A stretch of 64,000 nucleotides of DNA from Amycolatopsis tolypomycina (lineage in GTDB: Bacteria > Actinomycetota > Actinomycetes > Mycobacteriales > Pseudonocardiaceae): the NCBI RefSeq assembly GCF_900105945.1, contig NZ_FNSO01000004.1, forward strand, positions 1,736,001 to 1,800,000, read 5' to 3'. The position numbers were made by a program, and so were the translations under genes. Below the pieces are notes generated by a model. That model did no database searches. It was given only the letters and a program-made list of their open reading frames with translations, and was not told where the DNA came from. Every line of letters begins with the position of its first letter. The first letter of the stretch is position 1. Of the stretch, positions 34,683 to 42,690 are shown piece by piece.

Positions 34683-35530
34683 TGGCCGGCCTCGCCCTGG
34701 GCACCGCGGGCCTGGGCAACGTCTTCGGCGAGATCGACGACGAGGCCGCCGCGGCGGTCGTCGCCGCGGCGGCCGGCGCCGGGGTGCGGTACTTCGACAC
34801 CGCGCCCTACTACGGCTTCGGGCTGGCCGAGCGCCGGCTCGGCCGGGCGCTTCCCGCGGGTTCGTTCGCGGTGTCGACGAAGGTGGGCCGGACGCTCACC
34901 GACGGCGGCTGCGTCTTCGACTTCTCCGCGGCCGCCGTCCGCCGGGGGATCGAGGACAGCCTCGACCGGCTGGGCCTCGACCACCTCGACATCGTCTACC
35001 TCCACGATCCCGACGACCACGAAGAGCAAGCCGCCGCCGAGGCGTGGCCCGAACTGTGCCGGCTGCGCGACGAAGGCGTCGTCTCCGCGATCGGTGTCGG
35101 GATGAACCAGTGGGAGATGCCCGCCCGGTTCGTCGAGCGGCTCGACGTCGACGTCGTCCTGCTCGCCGGCCGGTACACGCTGCTCGACCGCAGCGGCGAG
35201 CGGCTGCTCGACCTCTGCGGCGAGCGCGGCGTCGACGTCGTGCTCGGCGGGGTGTTCAACTCCGGCCTGCTCATCGACCCCCGGCCGGGTGCCTGGTTCG
35301 ACTACGCCCCGGCGCCGGCCGACCTGCTCGCCCGCGCGCAGCGCCTGCGGGACGTCGCCGCCGCGGCGGGGTACGACCTGGCCGCGTGCGCGCTCGCCTT
35401 CGCCGCCGCGCACCCGGCCGTCACCTCCGTCCTGGTCGGCGCCACGAGTGCCGCCCAGGTGCGGGAAAACCTCGATGCCTTCCAGCGCGAGGTGCCGCAC
35501 GAACTGCTGCACCACTTGATTTCCTGCTAG
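34682..35530 (+). CDS. Aldo/keto reductase, probable L-fucose dehydrogenase
   Basis: 282 aa. AKR barrel with full catalytic set D39 (YFDTAPYYG), Y44, K67 (VSTKVG) and H108 (YLHDPDDH). It matches the D-threo-aldose/L-fucose 1-dehydrogenase group, which oxidises L-fucose to L-fucono-1,5-lactone with NAD(P). It fills the only step not covered by the other genes in the cluster. ATG overlaps the permease stop by one base (TGATG). Last metabolic gene of the right operon before the secreted fucosidase, 26 bases away. Confidence 0.88.
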   Translation: MAGLALGTAGLGNVFGEIDDEAAAAVVAAAAGAGVRYFDTAPYYGFGLAERRLGRALPAGSFAVSTKVGRTLTDGGCVFDFSAAAVRRGIEDSLDRLGLDHLDIVYLHDPDDHEEQAAAEAWPELCRLRDEGVVSAIGVGMNQWEMPARFVERLDVDVVLLAGRYTLLDRSGERLLDLCGERGVDVVLGGVFNSGLLIDPRPGAWFDYAPAPADLLARAQRLRDVAAAAGYDLAACALAFAAAHPAVTSVLVGATSAAQVRENLDAFQREVPHELLHHLISC

Positions 35531-35556
35531 GTCCCCTCACCCAGGAGAGTGCAACG

Positions 35557-37803
35557 ATGCCCCCTGCCCAGAACCCGTTTTCCCGACGGCAGTTCGGCGC
35601 CTTCGCGGCCGCCGGGCTCGCCGCGGCCGCCGTCCCGCCCGCGCTGGCCGGCCCGGCCGCGGCGGCCGCCGCGGCGCAGTGCTACCAGCCCACGTGGCCG
35701 TCGGTCGACCGGCACCCGCCCGCGCCGGAGTGGTTCCAGGACGCCAAGTTCGGCATCTACTGGCACTGGGGCGCCTTCACCACGCCGGAGTACGGCAGCG
35801 AGTGGTACGGCCGCAACATGTACATCCCGGACAGCGGCGAGAACAAGCACCACAAGGCGACCTACGGCGACCCGAAGGTGTGGGGCTACGACCGGTTCAT
35901 CGACGGCGGCACCGACGTGGCAGGCAACCCGGTGCAGTTCGCGCCGAAGCTCGTCTCCCGCGGCGGGCAGTTCGACCCGGAGGAATGGGCGCGGGTCGTC
36001 AAGGCGTCCGGGGCGAAGTTCGCCGGCCCGGTCGCCGAGCACCACGACGGGTACTCGATGTGGGACAGCAAGGTCAACGAGTGGAACTCGGTGGCGCGCG
36101 GGCCGCACCTGAACCTGCTGAAGCTGTTCTCCGACGCCATCCGCGGGCAGGGCCTGAAGCTGCTGGTCGCGATGCACCACGCGTTCAACTACAACGGCTT
36201 CTACGACTTCGCCCCGCCACAGAGCACCCCGACCCTGCGCAAGCTCTACGGCCAGCTGCCGCGCGCGGAGGAGGACGCGCTGTGGCTGGCCAAGCTCAAG
36301 GAGGTGATCGACCGCGCGAAGCCGGACATCCTCTGGCAGGACTTCTCCCTGAACTCGCCCGGCTACTGCATCAACAGCGGCCCGTGCGCGGTGGGGGAGC
36401 AGCAGCGCCTCGAATTCCTGGCCTACTACTACAACCAGGCCGAGAAGTGGGGCAAGGAAGTCGTTTCGACGTTCAAGCACTTCGACCACGGGTTCAACAC
36501 CAACGGCGAGGTCGCGGACTACGAACGCGGCGGCCCGGCCGACATCGTCACGCCGTACTGGCTCACCGACGACGCGATCAGCAGCAGCAGCTGGAGCTAC
36601 ACCCAGGGCATCGGCTACTACTCGAGCACGCAGATGATCCACGCGCTGATCGACCGGGTCAGCAAGGGCGGCAACATGCTGCTCAACATCTCCCCGACGC
36701 TGGAAGGCACGATCCCGGCCGAGCAGCGGGCGGTGCTCGCCGACTTCGGCACCTACCTCGGCCGCGTCGGCGAGTCGATCTATGCGACGCGCGTCTGGGA
36801 CGTCTACGGCGAAGGCCCGACCAAGATGGGCGGCGGCTCGTTCGTCTCGCCGAAGGTGGGCACGGCCAAGGACTTCCGGTTCACCCGCGACAAGGCAGGC
36901 CGCGTGCTGTATGCGACCGTGCTGGCCTGGCCCGGCGCCACGGCGGACATCACCACCCTGTCCGGCAAGCGGATCGACCTGAGCGGCCTGCGCCGCGTCG
37001 AACTGCTCGGCGCTCCCGGCGCGCTGAAGTACACCCAGGACGCCGCCGGCCTGCACGTCACGCTGCCGGCGAAGCCGTACGACTCGCCCGCTTACGTGCT
37101 CAAGCTGACCTTCGCCGGCAAGATCCCGGTGGTGGGTCCCGCGTCCGGCGCGAAGGTGTTCGCCGACCGCGGCTTCCGCGGCGCGAGCGCGGCACTGGGG
37201 ATCGGCGGTTACACCGCGGCCCAGCTGCAGGCCGCCCTGCCGAAGCCCGTTTCCGCGATCTGGCCAGGGGACGGCTACCAGGCCATCGGCTACCCGGCCG
37301 ACGACTTCGCCGGGACCCCGAGCCGGTTCACCGTGGCCACGCCGGACGTGCGGGCGTCCGCGATCGTCTCGCTGCGCGTGGCGTTCGACCCCGCCCGGTG
37401 GTTCCGCATCGTCAACGTCACCAACGGCCTGGCCGTCGACGGCGGCGGTGCGGTCGCGGCGGGCAGCAAGCTGAAGATCTGGACCCCGGACGACAGCCCG
37501 AACCTCCAGTTCGGCGTCGAGGACATCGGCGACGGGTTCGTCAAGCTGACCAACCGCACCAACGGCCTGGTGATCGACGGGGCAGGCGCCGCGTCGGGCG
37601 GCAACCCGGTGCAGTCGGCCTACACCGGCGCGGCGAGCCAGCAGTGGTCGGTCACCGACACCGGCGGCGGGGTCTGCGCGATCGCGAACCGGGCCACCGG
37701 CCTGGTCCTCGACAGCGGCGGGAACGTCCCGTCGGGCTCGCCGCTCAAGGTGTGGTCCGACGACGGCAGCCCCAACCTGCGCTGGGTGTTCTCCGTGGCC
37801 TGA
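35557..37803 (+). CDS. Secreted GH29 alpha-L-fucosidase with C-terminal ricin-type lectin domain
   Basis: 748 aa. Tat-type signal (SRRQFGAFAAAG, cut near residue 38), GH29 catalytic barrel (about 45-470) with FGIYWHWGAFTTPEYGSEWY, AEHHDGYSMW and the nucleophile D262 in ILWQDFS. Then a short beta/gamma-crystallin-like stretch (AKVFADRGFRGASAALGIGG, about 535-600) and a ricin B-like trefoil (about 608-748) with QxW-type repeats. Releases L-fucose from glycans outside the cell for the adjacent importer. The RBS caggagag is 9 bases upstream. It is the last gene of the operon, before a large palindromic terminator. Confidence 0.94.
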   Translation: MPPAQNPFSRRQFGAFAAAGLAAAAVPPALAGPAAAAAAAQCYQPTWPSVDRHPPAPEWFQDAKFGIYWHWGAFTTPEYGSEWYGRNMYIPDSGENKHHKATYGDPKVWGYDRFIDGGTDVAGNPVQFAPKLVSRGGQFDPEEWARVVKASGAKFAGPVAEHHDGYSMWDSKVNEWNSVARGPHLNLLKLFSDAIRGQGLKLLVAMHHAFNYNGFYDFAPPQSTPTLRKLYGQLPRAEEDALWLAKLKEVIDRAKPDILWQDFSLNSPGYCINSGPCAVGEQQRLEFLAYYYNQAEKWGKEVVSTFKHFDHGFNTNGEVADYERGGPADIVTPYWLTDDAISSSSWSYTQGIGYYSSTQMIHALIDRVSKGGNMLLNISPTLEGTIPAEQRAVLADFGTYLGRVGESIYATRVWDVYGEGPTKMGGGSFVSPKVGTAKDFRFTRDKAGRVLYATVLAWPGATADITTLSGKRIDLSGLRRVELLGAPGALKYTQDAAGLHVTLPAKPYDSPAYVLKLTFAGKIPVVGPASGAKVFADRGFRGASAALGIGGYTAAQLQAALPKPVSAIWPGDGYQAIGYPADDFAGTPSRFTVATPDVRASAIVSLRVAFDPARWFRIVNVTNGLAVDGGGAVAAGSKLKIWTPDDSPNLQFGVEDIGDGFVKLTNRTNGLVIDGAGAASGGNPVQSAYTGAASQQWSVTDTGGGVCAIANRATGLVLDSGGNVPSGSPLKVWSDDGSPNLRWVFSVA

Positions 37804-37821
37804 CCGCCGGCGGGTTTCGCT

Positions 37822-37874
37822 GTCATGAACGACTCTTTCATGACGTCAGACGTCATGAAAGAGTCGTTCATGAC
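37822..37874. terminator. 26-bp perfect inverted repeat, bidirectional terminator
   Basis: Arms 37822-37847 and 37849-37874 are exact reverse complements around a single A. It sits between convergent genes and includes the stop codon of the GntR gene. Sequence-related to the repeat at 44858-44910 (shared pattern TGAAyGACTCwTTCmTGrCGTC). Confidence 0.85.
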
Positions 37875-38590
37875 GCTGGCGAGAGCCCGCCGTCGAGGCC
37901 GCGGAGGTCGTCGAGGTGGGCGCGCAACCAGCGTTCGGAGGTGTCGACGTGCAGCAGCGCGGCCGCGGTGGCGACGGCGGGGTCGCGGTCGGCGAGGGCG
38001 TCGTAGATCGCCTTGTGCTGGGACAGGGTCACGTGCGTCGCGCCCCGCTCGACCGTGCCGCGCCAGACCCGCGCGCGCAGGGTCCGCGAGGAGATGCCGT
38101 CGAGCAGCGCGGTGAGGGTCTCGTTGCCCGCCGCGCTGACGACCGCCCGGTGGAAGGCGGCGTCGAGCACGGTGAGGCGTTCGACGTCCTCGATCGCTTC
38201 GTGCATCGCGTCGAGCAGCTCGCCCACCGCGCGCAGCTGCGCGTCGGTGATCCGGGTGGCGGCCAGCCCGGTGGCCGCGGGCTCCAGGAGCCGGCGCACC
38301 TCGGTGAGCTCGAGGACACTGCCGCCCTGCATGAGCGCGACCGCGCTGCCGAGGCCTTCCAGCAGCAGGCTCGGGGCCAGGCTGGTGACGTACGTGCCGT
38401 CGCCGCGGCGGACTTCGAGGACCCGGGCCAGCGCGAGCGCCTTCACCGCCTCCCGCGTGGGGCTGCGGGAGATCCCCAGCTCGGTGGCGAGCTCGTGCTC
38501 GGGCGGCAGCTTGGAGCCCGCCGGGAACCGGCCGGAGGAGACGAACTCCCGGATCCGGTCGATCGCTTCGTCGGTCAACGATCTCGCCAT
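37868..38590 (-). CDS. FadR-type GntR regulator, probable controller of the fucose regulon
   Basis: 240 aa. N-terminal winged HTH (LATELGISRSPTREAVKALA, about residues 34-53) and an all-helical FCD effector domain with Asp/His metal-type positions (FHRAVVSAAGNETL). ATG at 38590 with gaggagg 4 bases before it; the frame is open further up but that part is the promoter. The 9-mer cgtatgatg lies 37 bp upstream and recurs in the divergent fucose promoter region. Sugar-acid ligands such as fuconate are typical for this class. Its stop lies in the palindromic terminator. Confidence 0.88.
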   Translation of the reverse strand: MARSLTDEAIDRIREFVSSGRFPAGSKLPPEHELATELGISRSPTREAVKALALARVLEVRRGDGTYVTSLAPSLLLEGLGSAVALMQGGSVLELTEVRRLLEPAATGLAATRITDAQLRAVGELLDAMHEAIEDVERLTVLDAAFHRAVVSAAGNETLTALLDGISSRTLRARVWRGTVERGATHVTLSQHKAIYDALADRDPAVATAAALLHVDTSERWLRAHLDDLRGLDGGLSPAS

Positions 38591-38623
38591 GGTCCTCCTC
38601 GCGCGACTTCTGCTGAGTCTACC

Positions 38624-38640
38624 ATTCGTATGATGTATAT
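38624..38640. promoter_or_regulatory. Probable GntR autoregulatory site B
   Basis: attcgtatgatgtatat, A/T-rich and 34-50 bp before the GntR start. Contains cgtatgatg, identical to 28852-28860 on the reverse strand and one base different from site A at 28820-28828. Confidence 0.55.
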
Positions 38641-38717
38641 CTCGGAATGGCTCCTTATTCGTCAGTTTCGACGGTGATGGGTCGCTCAGACGTGTGATGT
38701 CTTGCCGTCTGTGCTTA

Positions 38718-38733
38718 CTAACTTGTAAGTTAG
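38718..38733. promoter_or_regulatory. TetR-type operator (ctaactt-gt-aagttag)
   Basis: 7-bp perfect arms with a 2-bp centre, ending 5 bp before the SnoaL-like gene. Likely bound by the TetR protein encoded second in that operon. Confidence 0.72.
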
Positions 38734-38738
38734 AACGC

Positions 38739-39146
38739 ATGACGACCTTCACGATCGACGAGGCCGAGGCGCTCAGCGCCCGGTGGGAAAAGGCGTGGAA
38801 CGGCCACGACGCCGACGCGGTCGCCGCGATGTGCGCGGACGACCTGGTCTACGACGAACCCGCGCTGGCGGAGACCGAGCACGGGCCGGACGCGATCCGC
38901 GAGTTCGTGACCCGCATGGCGCGCGCGTACCCGGACTACTCGTTCACGCGCATGGGGTTGTACCCGGAGGTGAGCCGCCGCGCCGTGCTCGTCGCGTGGC
39001 GCTTCACCGGCACGTTCGCCAAGACCGGCGAGGTCGTCGAGTTCCACGGCGACGACCGGCTGGAGCTGGGGGAGGACGGGCTGATCCACGAGTACCGCTG
39101 CCTGTACGACAACAAGTTCGTGCTGAGCCAGCTCGGGAACCGGTGA
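38739..39146 (+). CDS. SnoaL-like / NTF2-fold protein
   Basis: 135 aa. Cone-shaped NTF2-like fold typical of SnoaL polyketide cyclases and ketosteroid isomerase relatives: WEKAWNGHDADAVAAMCADD, DAIREFVTRMARAYPDYSF, HEYRCLYDN. Cytosolic; reaction unknown. ATG lies 5 bases after a TetR-type operator and has no clear Shine-Dalgarno, so the mRNA may be leaderless. It is coupled by GTGA to the TetR gene, forming an autoregulated two-gene operon. Confidence 0.85.
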   Translation: MTTFTIDEAEALSARWEKAWNGHDADAVAAMCADDLVYDEPALAETEHGPDAIREFVTRMARAYPDYSFTRMGLYPEVSRRAVLVAWRFTGTFAKTGEVVEFHGDDRLELGEDGLIHEYRCLYDNKFVLSQLGNR

Positions 39147-39694
39147 GCGACGCGGGTCCGGCCCGCCTCCCCGCCGCGGCCCGCCGGGCGGGGATCATCG
39201 AGGCGGCCGACGTCGAGTTCGCCGCAACCGGGCTGGCGGGCACGCGGCTGGAGGCCATCGCCGCCCGCGCGGGGATTTCGCACCCGCGGATCGTGCAGAT
39301 GTTCGGGTCAAAGCAGAAGCTGTTCCTGGAGGTGGTGCACGCGGCGTACGACCGCATCGAGGCGGCGTTCGCCGACGCCGAGCCGACGCTGCCCGCACTG
39401 GGCGTGGCGTATGTGCGCTTGCTGCAAAAGGATCCGACGGTCGGCTTGGTGGTGCTCCAGGGCTACGCGGCGGCGGCGGACGAGCCGGTCCGCGAGGCGG
39501 TACGCCGGCGGCACCTGGATTTGATGGCGACGATCGGACGGCTGACGGGCGCGGACGCGTTGCGGGTGCGGACGTTCTTCGCGACGGGCCTCGTCCAGAC
39601 GGTGTCGACGGCGCTCGACCTGCCCGACCGGCGGGCCGACACGGGGTGGAGCGCGTGGCTGCTCGACCTCGCCGATCCGGCCCGGGAAACGTGA
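39143..39694 (+). CDS. TetR-family regulator
   Basis: 183 aa. TetR HTH with LEAIAARAGISHPRIVQMFG (about residues 37-56) and a helical C-terminal domain. GTG start overlaps the SnoaL-like gene stop (GTGA). The palindrome at 38718-38733 just upstream of the pair is its probable operator, giving autoregulation. Short for the family but complete. Convergent with the esterase gene 46 bases on. Confidence 0.88.
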   Translation: MSDAGPARLPAAARRAGIIEAADVEFAATGLAGTRLEAIAARAGISHPRIVQMFGSKQKLFLEVVHAAYDRIEAAFADAEPTLPALGVAYVRLLQKDPTVGLVVLQGYAAAADEPVREAVRRRHLDLMATIGRLTGADALRVRTFFATGLVQTVSTALDLPDRRADTGWSAWLLDLADPARET

Positions 39695-39740
39695 CGCGTC
39701 CCGGGCGGCGCGACACCCGCTGCCCGGAACGCGTCTCCCC

Positions 39741-40691
39741 TCAGAACTGGGTGAAGAACTTCCAGGTCTCCGCCGGGAGCCACGTGGTGCGGCCCTTGAC
39801 CGGTGCCGGGGCCGTGGCGTTGGCGCCGTCGGCCGGGCTGGCGTCGTGGCCTCCGTCGTACGCCACCCACTCGACCGGATGGCCCGCCGAACAGCCCGCG
39901 TACGTCGTGGCGATGTGGGTGCGGCTGCCCTTCGCCGGTTCCCGCGGGCTCTGCGGGGTGCACTGGTTGTTGCGCACGAACCGGTCGCGCAGTGACCGGC
40001 CGCCGCCGATGTTCAGCACGCCGTCGCCGATGCCGTGCGCCGCGAGGTAGGCGATCGGCTGCGTACCGCCGCTGCACCCGCTGAGCTGCCCCGCCGAATA
40101 GAGCGCGACCGCGCGGAAGACGTTCGCCCGTGCGCAGGCGAGCGCGTAGCTCATGCCGGCGCCGTAGCTGAAGCCGACCGAGAAGATCCGCGTGGTGTCG
40201 ATGCACAGGCCGTTCTGGATCTGCCGGAGCATGTCGTCCACGAAGGTCACGTCCTGGCCGCCCGAGTTGGCCCAGCCGTTGTCGATCCCCTGCGGCGCGA
40301 CGAAGATGGTGCTGTCACCGGCCAGCCGCCGCAGCCCGTAGTACGCCCAGACGTCGGTCAGCACGGTCCGCCCGGTGGCGACGTCGGTGGCGTTGCCGCC
40401 CCGCCAGTGCAGCCCGAACACAAGCCGGTAGGAGCGGTTGCGGTCGTAGTTCGCCGGGATGGTGATGATGTAGTTCCGGCTCTTGCCGCTGCTGCTGATG
40501 GTGTGGTTGCCGGTGGCCAGAGCCGGTGCCTTGCCGCACCCCGCGCTCGCCGCAGTGGTGCTCGCGACGGCGGCCGACGCCGGCGGGCCGGCCGCCGTCT
40601 GCAGGGTGGCCGCCGTCAGCAGCGCGGCGAGCACCACGGGCCACCGGCGCCGTCGCCGTCCGGGCGCGGGGTCGTGGGTCGTGAACCGCAT
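39741..40691 (-). CDS. Secreted CE1/PHB-depolymerase-like esterase (feruloyl or acetylxylan esterase type)
   Basis: 316 aa. Signal peptide 1-40 (GRRRRRWPVVLAALLTAA; cut near ASAAVAS). Alpha/beta hydrolase with SRNYIITIPANYDRNRSYRL, nucleophile in GFSYGAGMS and His in AYDGGHD. Matches the LpqC/Fae-type esterases that remove ferulic or acetyl groups from plant walls, but substrate is inferred. ATG at 40691 with gggaga upstream. An in-frame stretch before it is not protein-like. Monocistronic. Confidence 0.87.
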   Translation of the reverse strand: MRFTTHDPAPGRRRRRWPVVLAALLTAATLQTAAGPPASAAVASTTAASAGCGKAPALATGNHTISSSGKSRNYIITIPANYDRNRSYRLVFGLHWRGGNATDVATGRTVLTDVWAYYGLRRLAGDSTIFVAPQGIDNGWANSGGQDVTFVDDMLRQIQNGLCIDTTRIFSVGFSYGAGMSYALACARANVFRAVALYSAGQLSGCSGGTQPIAYLAAHGIGDGVLNIGGGRSLRDRFVRNNQCTPQSPREPAKGSRTHIATTYAGCSAGHPVEWVAYDGGHDASPADGANATAPAPVKGRTTWLPAETWKFFTQF

Positions 40692-41088
40692 GATTCTCCC
40701 TGGGGGTGAACGGAGGGTGGGCTGGGGACGATGGTGTGAAGGCCGTTCGCCGGAAGTCAAGGGCGCGCCGCGGCGGGCAGCGGTTTCCGGTTCCCCGGGG
40801 TTGAAACTTACAGGTTTTGGTCCTTTTAGGACGGTCTCGGGCCGGCGTTTTCTTGCGCTGAACAAATTCCGGGCACCGGTTTCGGCTGCGCAACGCCGAT
40901 GATGTGGCCGCGTGCCGCTCCGCCGATGGCGGAACAGCGTGCGGATCGACGGAATTCGACGCGAGCGCGGGGATTTTGTTCAGCCGGTTGACACATTGGC
41001 GAGCGCGGTTTCAGCATCGTGCCTACACCCCTCTCGTCCGAGGATGTCCCGCGCTCGCCCCTCCCGTGGTCCGCGAAAGGTGCCTGCC
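40692..41088. promoter_or_regulatory. 397-bp intergenic region between the esterase and the second fucosidase
   Basis: No gene seen. It holds a small hairpin gtcct-ttt-aggac (40820-40832), an A/T-richer part at 40800-40880, and a good -35 TTGACA (40988-40993) followed after 18 bases by a weak -10 (cagcat, 41012-41017), which could drive the fucosidase. A direct repeat atcgacggaattcgac lies near 40946. Confidence 0.35.
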
Positions 41089-42648
41089 ATGTCCCTGGAG
41101 TTCCCGGCCTCGCCCCCGATCAGCCGGCGCACGGTGCTGGCCGCCGCAGGCGCTGTCACGGCTGCCTCGCTGGTGCGCTTCGCTCCCGGAGCCGGGGCGA
41201 CGGAAGGACCGAGCAGCTACACCCCGACGTGGGCGTCGGTGGACCGGCACCCGCCGGCGCCGGCCTGGTTCCAGGACGCGAAGTTCGGCATCTACTACCA
41301 CTGGGGTGTCTTCAGCGTCCCGGCCTTCGGCAACGAGTGGTACCCGCGCACCATGTACGTCAGCGGATCCAGCGAAAACAACCACCACAAGCAGGTGTTC
41401 GGCGACCCGTTGGCGTGGCCGTACCACAACTTCATCAACGGGGCGAACGACAAGTCGGGCCGGTTCGTCCAGTTCGCACCCAAGCTCACCTCGGCGGGCG
41501 GGAGGTTCGACCCGGTCGCGTGGGCGCAGCTGTTCAAGGCCGCGGGCGCGAAGTTCGCCGGCCCGGTGGCCGAGCACCACGACGGCTTTTCGATGTGGAA
41601 CAGCCGAGCCAACGAGTGGAACTCCGTGGCCAAGGGCCCGAAGCTGGACCTGGTCGGGTTGCACGGGCAGGCCATCCGCGGGCAGGGCCTCAAGTTCCTG
41701 TGCGCGCTGCACCACGCCTTCAACTTCACCGGCTACTACGACCATGTGCCCGCGCAGTCGAACGCGTCGCTGAAGAAGCTCTACGGCCAGCTCGGCGCGA
41801 CGGCGGAAAACCAGCTCTGGTACGCGAAACTGCAGGAGATCATCGACGGCTACCAGCCCGACCTGATCTACCAGGACTTCAACCTGGGCCGGATCCCGGA
41901 GGCGCAGCGGCTGAACTTCCTGTCCTACTACTACAACAAGGCCGTCTCCTGGAACAAGGACGTGGTGGCCACCTACAAGGACGGGTTCAACAACCGCGGC
42001 GAGGTCTACGACTACGAGCGCGGTGGCCCGGCGGGCCTGCTGACGCCGTACTGGCTGACCGACGACAGCATCTCCAGCTCCAGCTGGTGCTACACGAACG
42101 GCATCGGCTACTACTCGCTCAAGGCGATCCTGCACTCGATCCTCGACCGGGTCGCCAAGGGCGGGAACACGCTGCTGAACATCGCCCCGATGGCCGACGG
42201 CACGATCCCCGACGGCCAGCGCGGCATCCTGCTCGGCATCGGCGACTACCTCGGCCGGTTCGGCGAGTCGGTCTACGCCACGCGGTCGTGGTCGTCGTTC
42301 GGCGAAGGCCCGACGAAGATGGGCGGCGGCTCGTTCACCGGCCCGAAAGCCGGGACGGCGCAGGACATCCGGTTCACCCGGACCAAGGACGACAAGGTGC
42401 TTTACGCGACCGTCCTGGGCTGGCAGGGGGCCACGACGACCATCAGTACCCTGACCGCGTCCCGCTTCCCGCTGGCGGGTCTGGTGTCGACGCAGCTGCT
42501 GACCAACACCGCCGGCAGCTACGTGAACCTGCCGCGGCCGACCCAGGACGGCGGTGGCCTGCGCGTCGCCATGCCTTCGGCCACGGCGCCGTTCAGCGCT
42601 CAGGCCTACGTCCTCAAGTTCACCTTCTCCGACCGGATCCCGGCCTGA
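41089..42648 (+). CDS. Secreted GH29 alpha-L-fucosidase, single-domain paralogue
   Basis: 519 aa. Tat-type signal (SRRTVLAAAGAVTAASL). GH29 barrel closely resembling the enzyme at 35557, with FGIYYHWGVFSVPAFGNEWY, AEHHDGFSMW, nucleophile D263 in LIYQDFN and the same C-terminal MGGGSFTGPKAGTAQD beta-sandwich, but with no crystallin-like or lectin domain. ATG has gaaaggtg upstream. It is followed 42 bases later by another secreted glycosidase gene, so the two may be one operon. It may act on different fucosyl linkages from its paralogue. Confidence 0.93.
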   Translation: MSLEFPASPPISRRTVLAAAGAVTAASLVRFAPGAGATEGPSSYTPTWASVDRHPPAPAWFQDAKFGIYYHWGVFSVPAFGNEWYPRTMYVSGSSENNHHKQVFGDPLAWPYHNFINGANDKSGRFVQFAPKLTSAGGRFDPVAWAQLFKAAGAKFAGPVAEHHDGFSMWNSRANEWNSVAKGPKLDLVGLHGQAIRGQGLKFLCALHHAFNFTGYYDHVPAQSNASLKKLYGQLGATAENQLWYAKLQEIIDGYQPDLIYQDFNLGRIPEAQRLNFLSYYYNKAVSWNKDVVATYKDGFNNRGEVYDYERGGPAGLLTPYWLTDDSISSSSWCYTNGIGYYSLKAILHSILDRVAKGGNTLLNIAPMADGTIPDGQRGILLGIGDYLGRFGESVYATRSWSSFGEGPTKMGGGSFTGPKAGTAQDIRFTRTKDDKVLYATVLGWQGATTTISTLTASRFPLAGLVSTQLLTNTAGSYVNLPRPTQDGGGLRVAMPSATAPFSAQAYVLKFTFSDRIPA

Positions 42649-42690
42649 GAGCTGTCCCCCGCCCCTTCGCACGGTTCGGAGAAAGCCTTG

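Noticed and set aside
22661..35530. L-rhamnose pathway instead of L-fucose
   Set aside because: The hydrolase and SDR families are shared, but the dehydratase matches L-fuconate dehydratase residue by residue, and a FucU-type mutarotase and alpha-L-fucosidase are in the cluster.
37825..37874. Short ORFs starting MNDSF at the palindromes (also at 44861-44910)
   Set aside because: They come only from the inverted repeats and read into neighbouring genes in the wrong frame.
38739..39694. SnoaL-like gene as part of a polyketide cluster
   Set aside because: No polyketide genes nearby; the pair with TetR stands alone.
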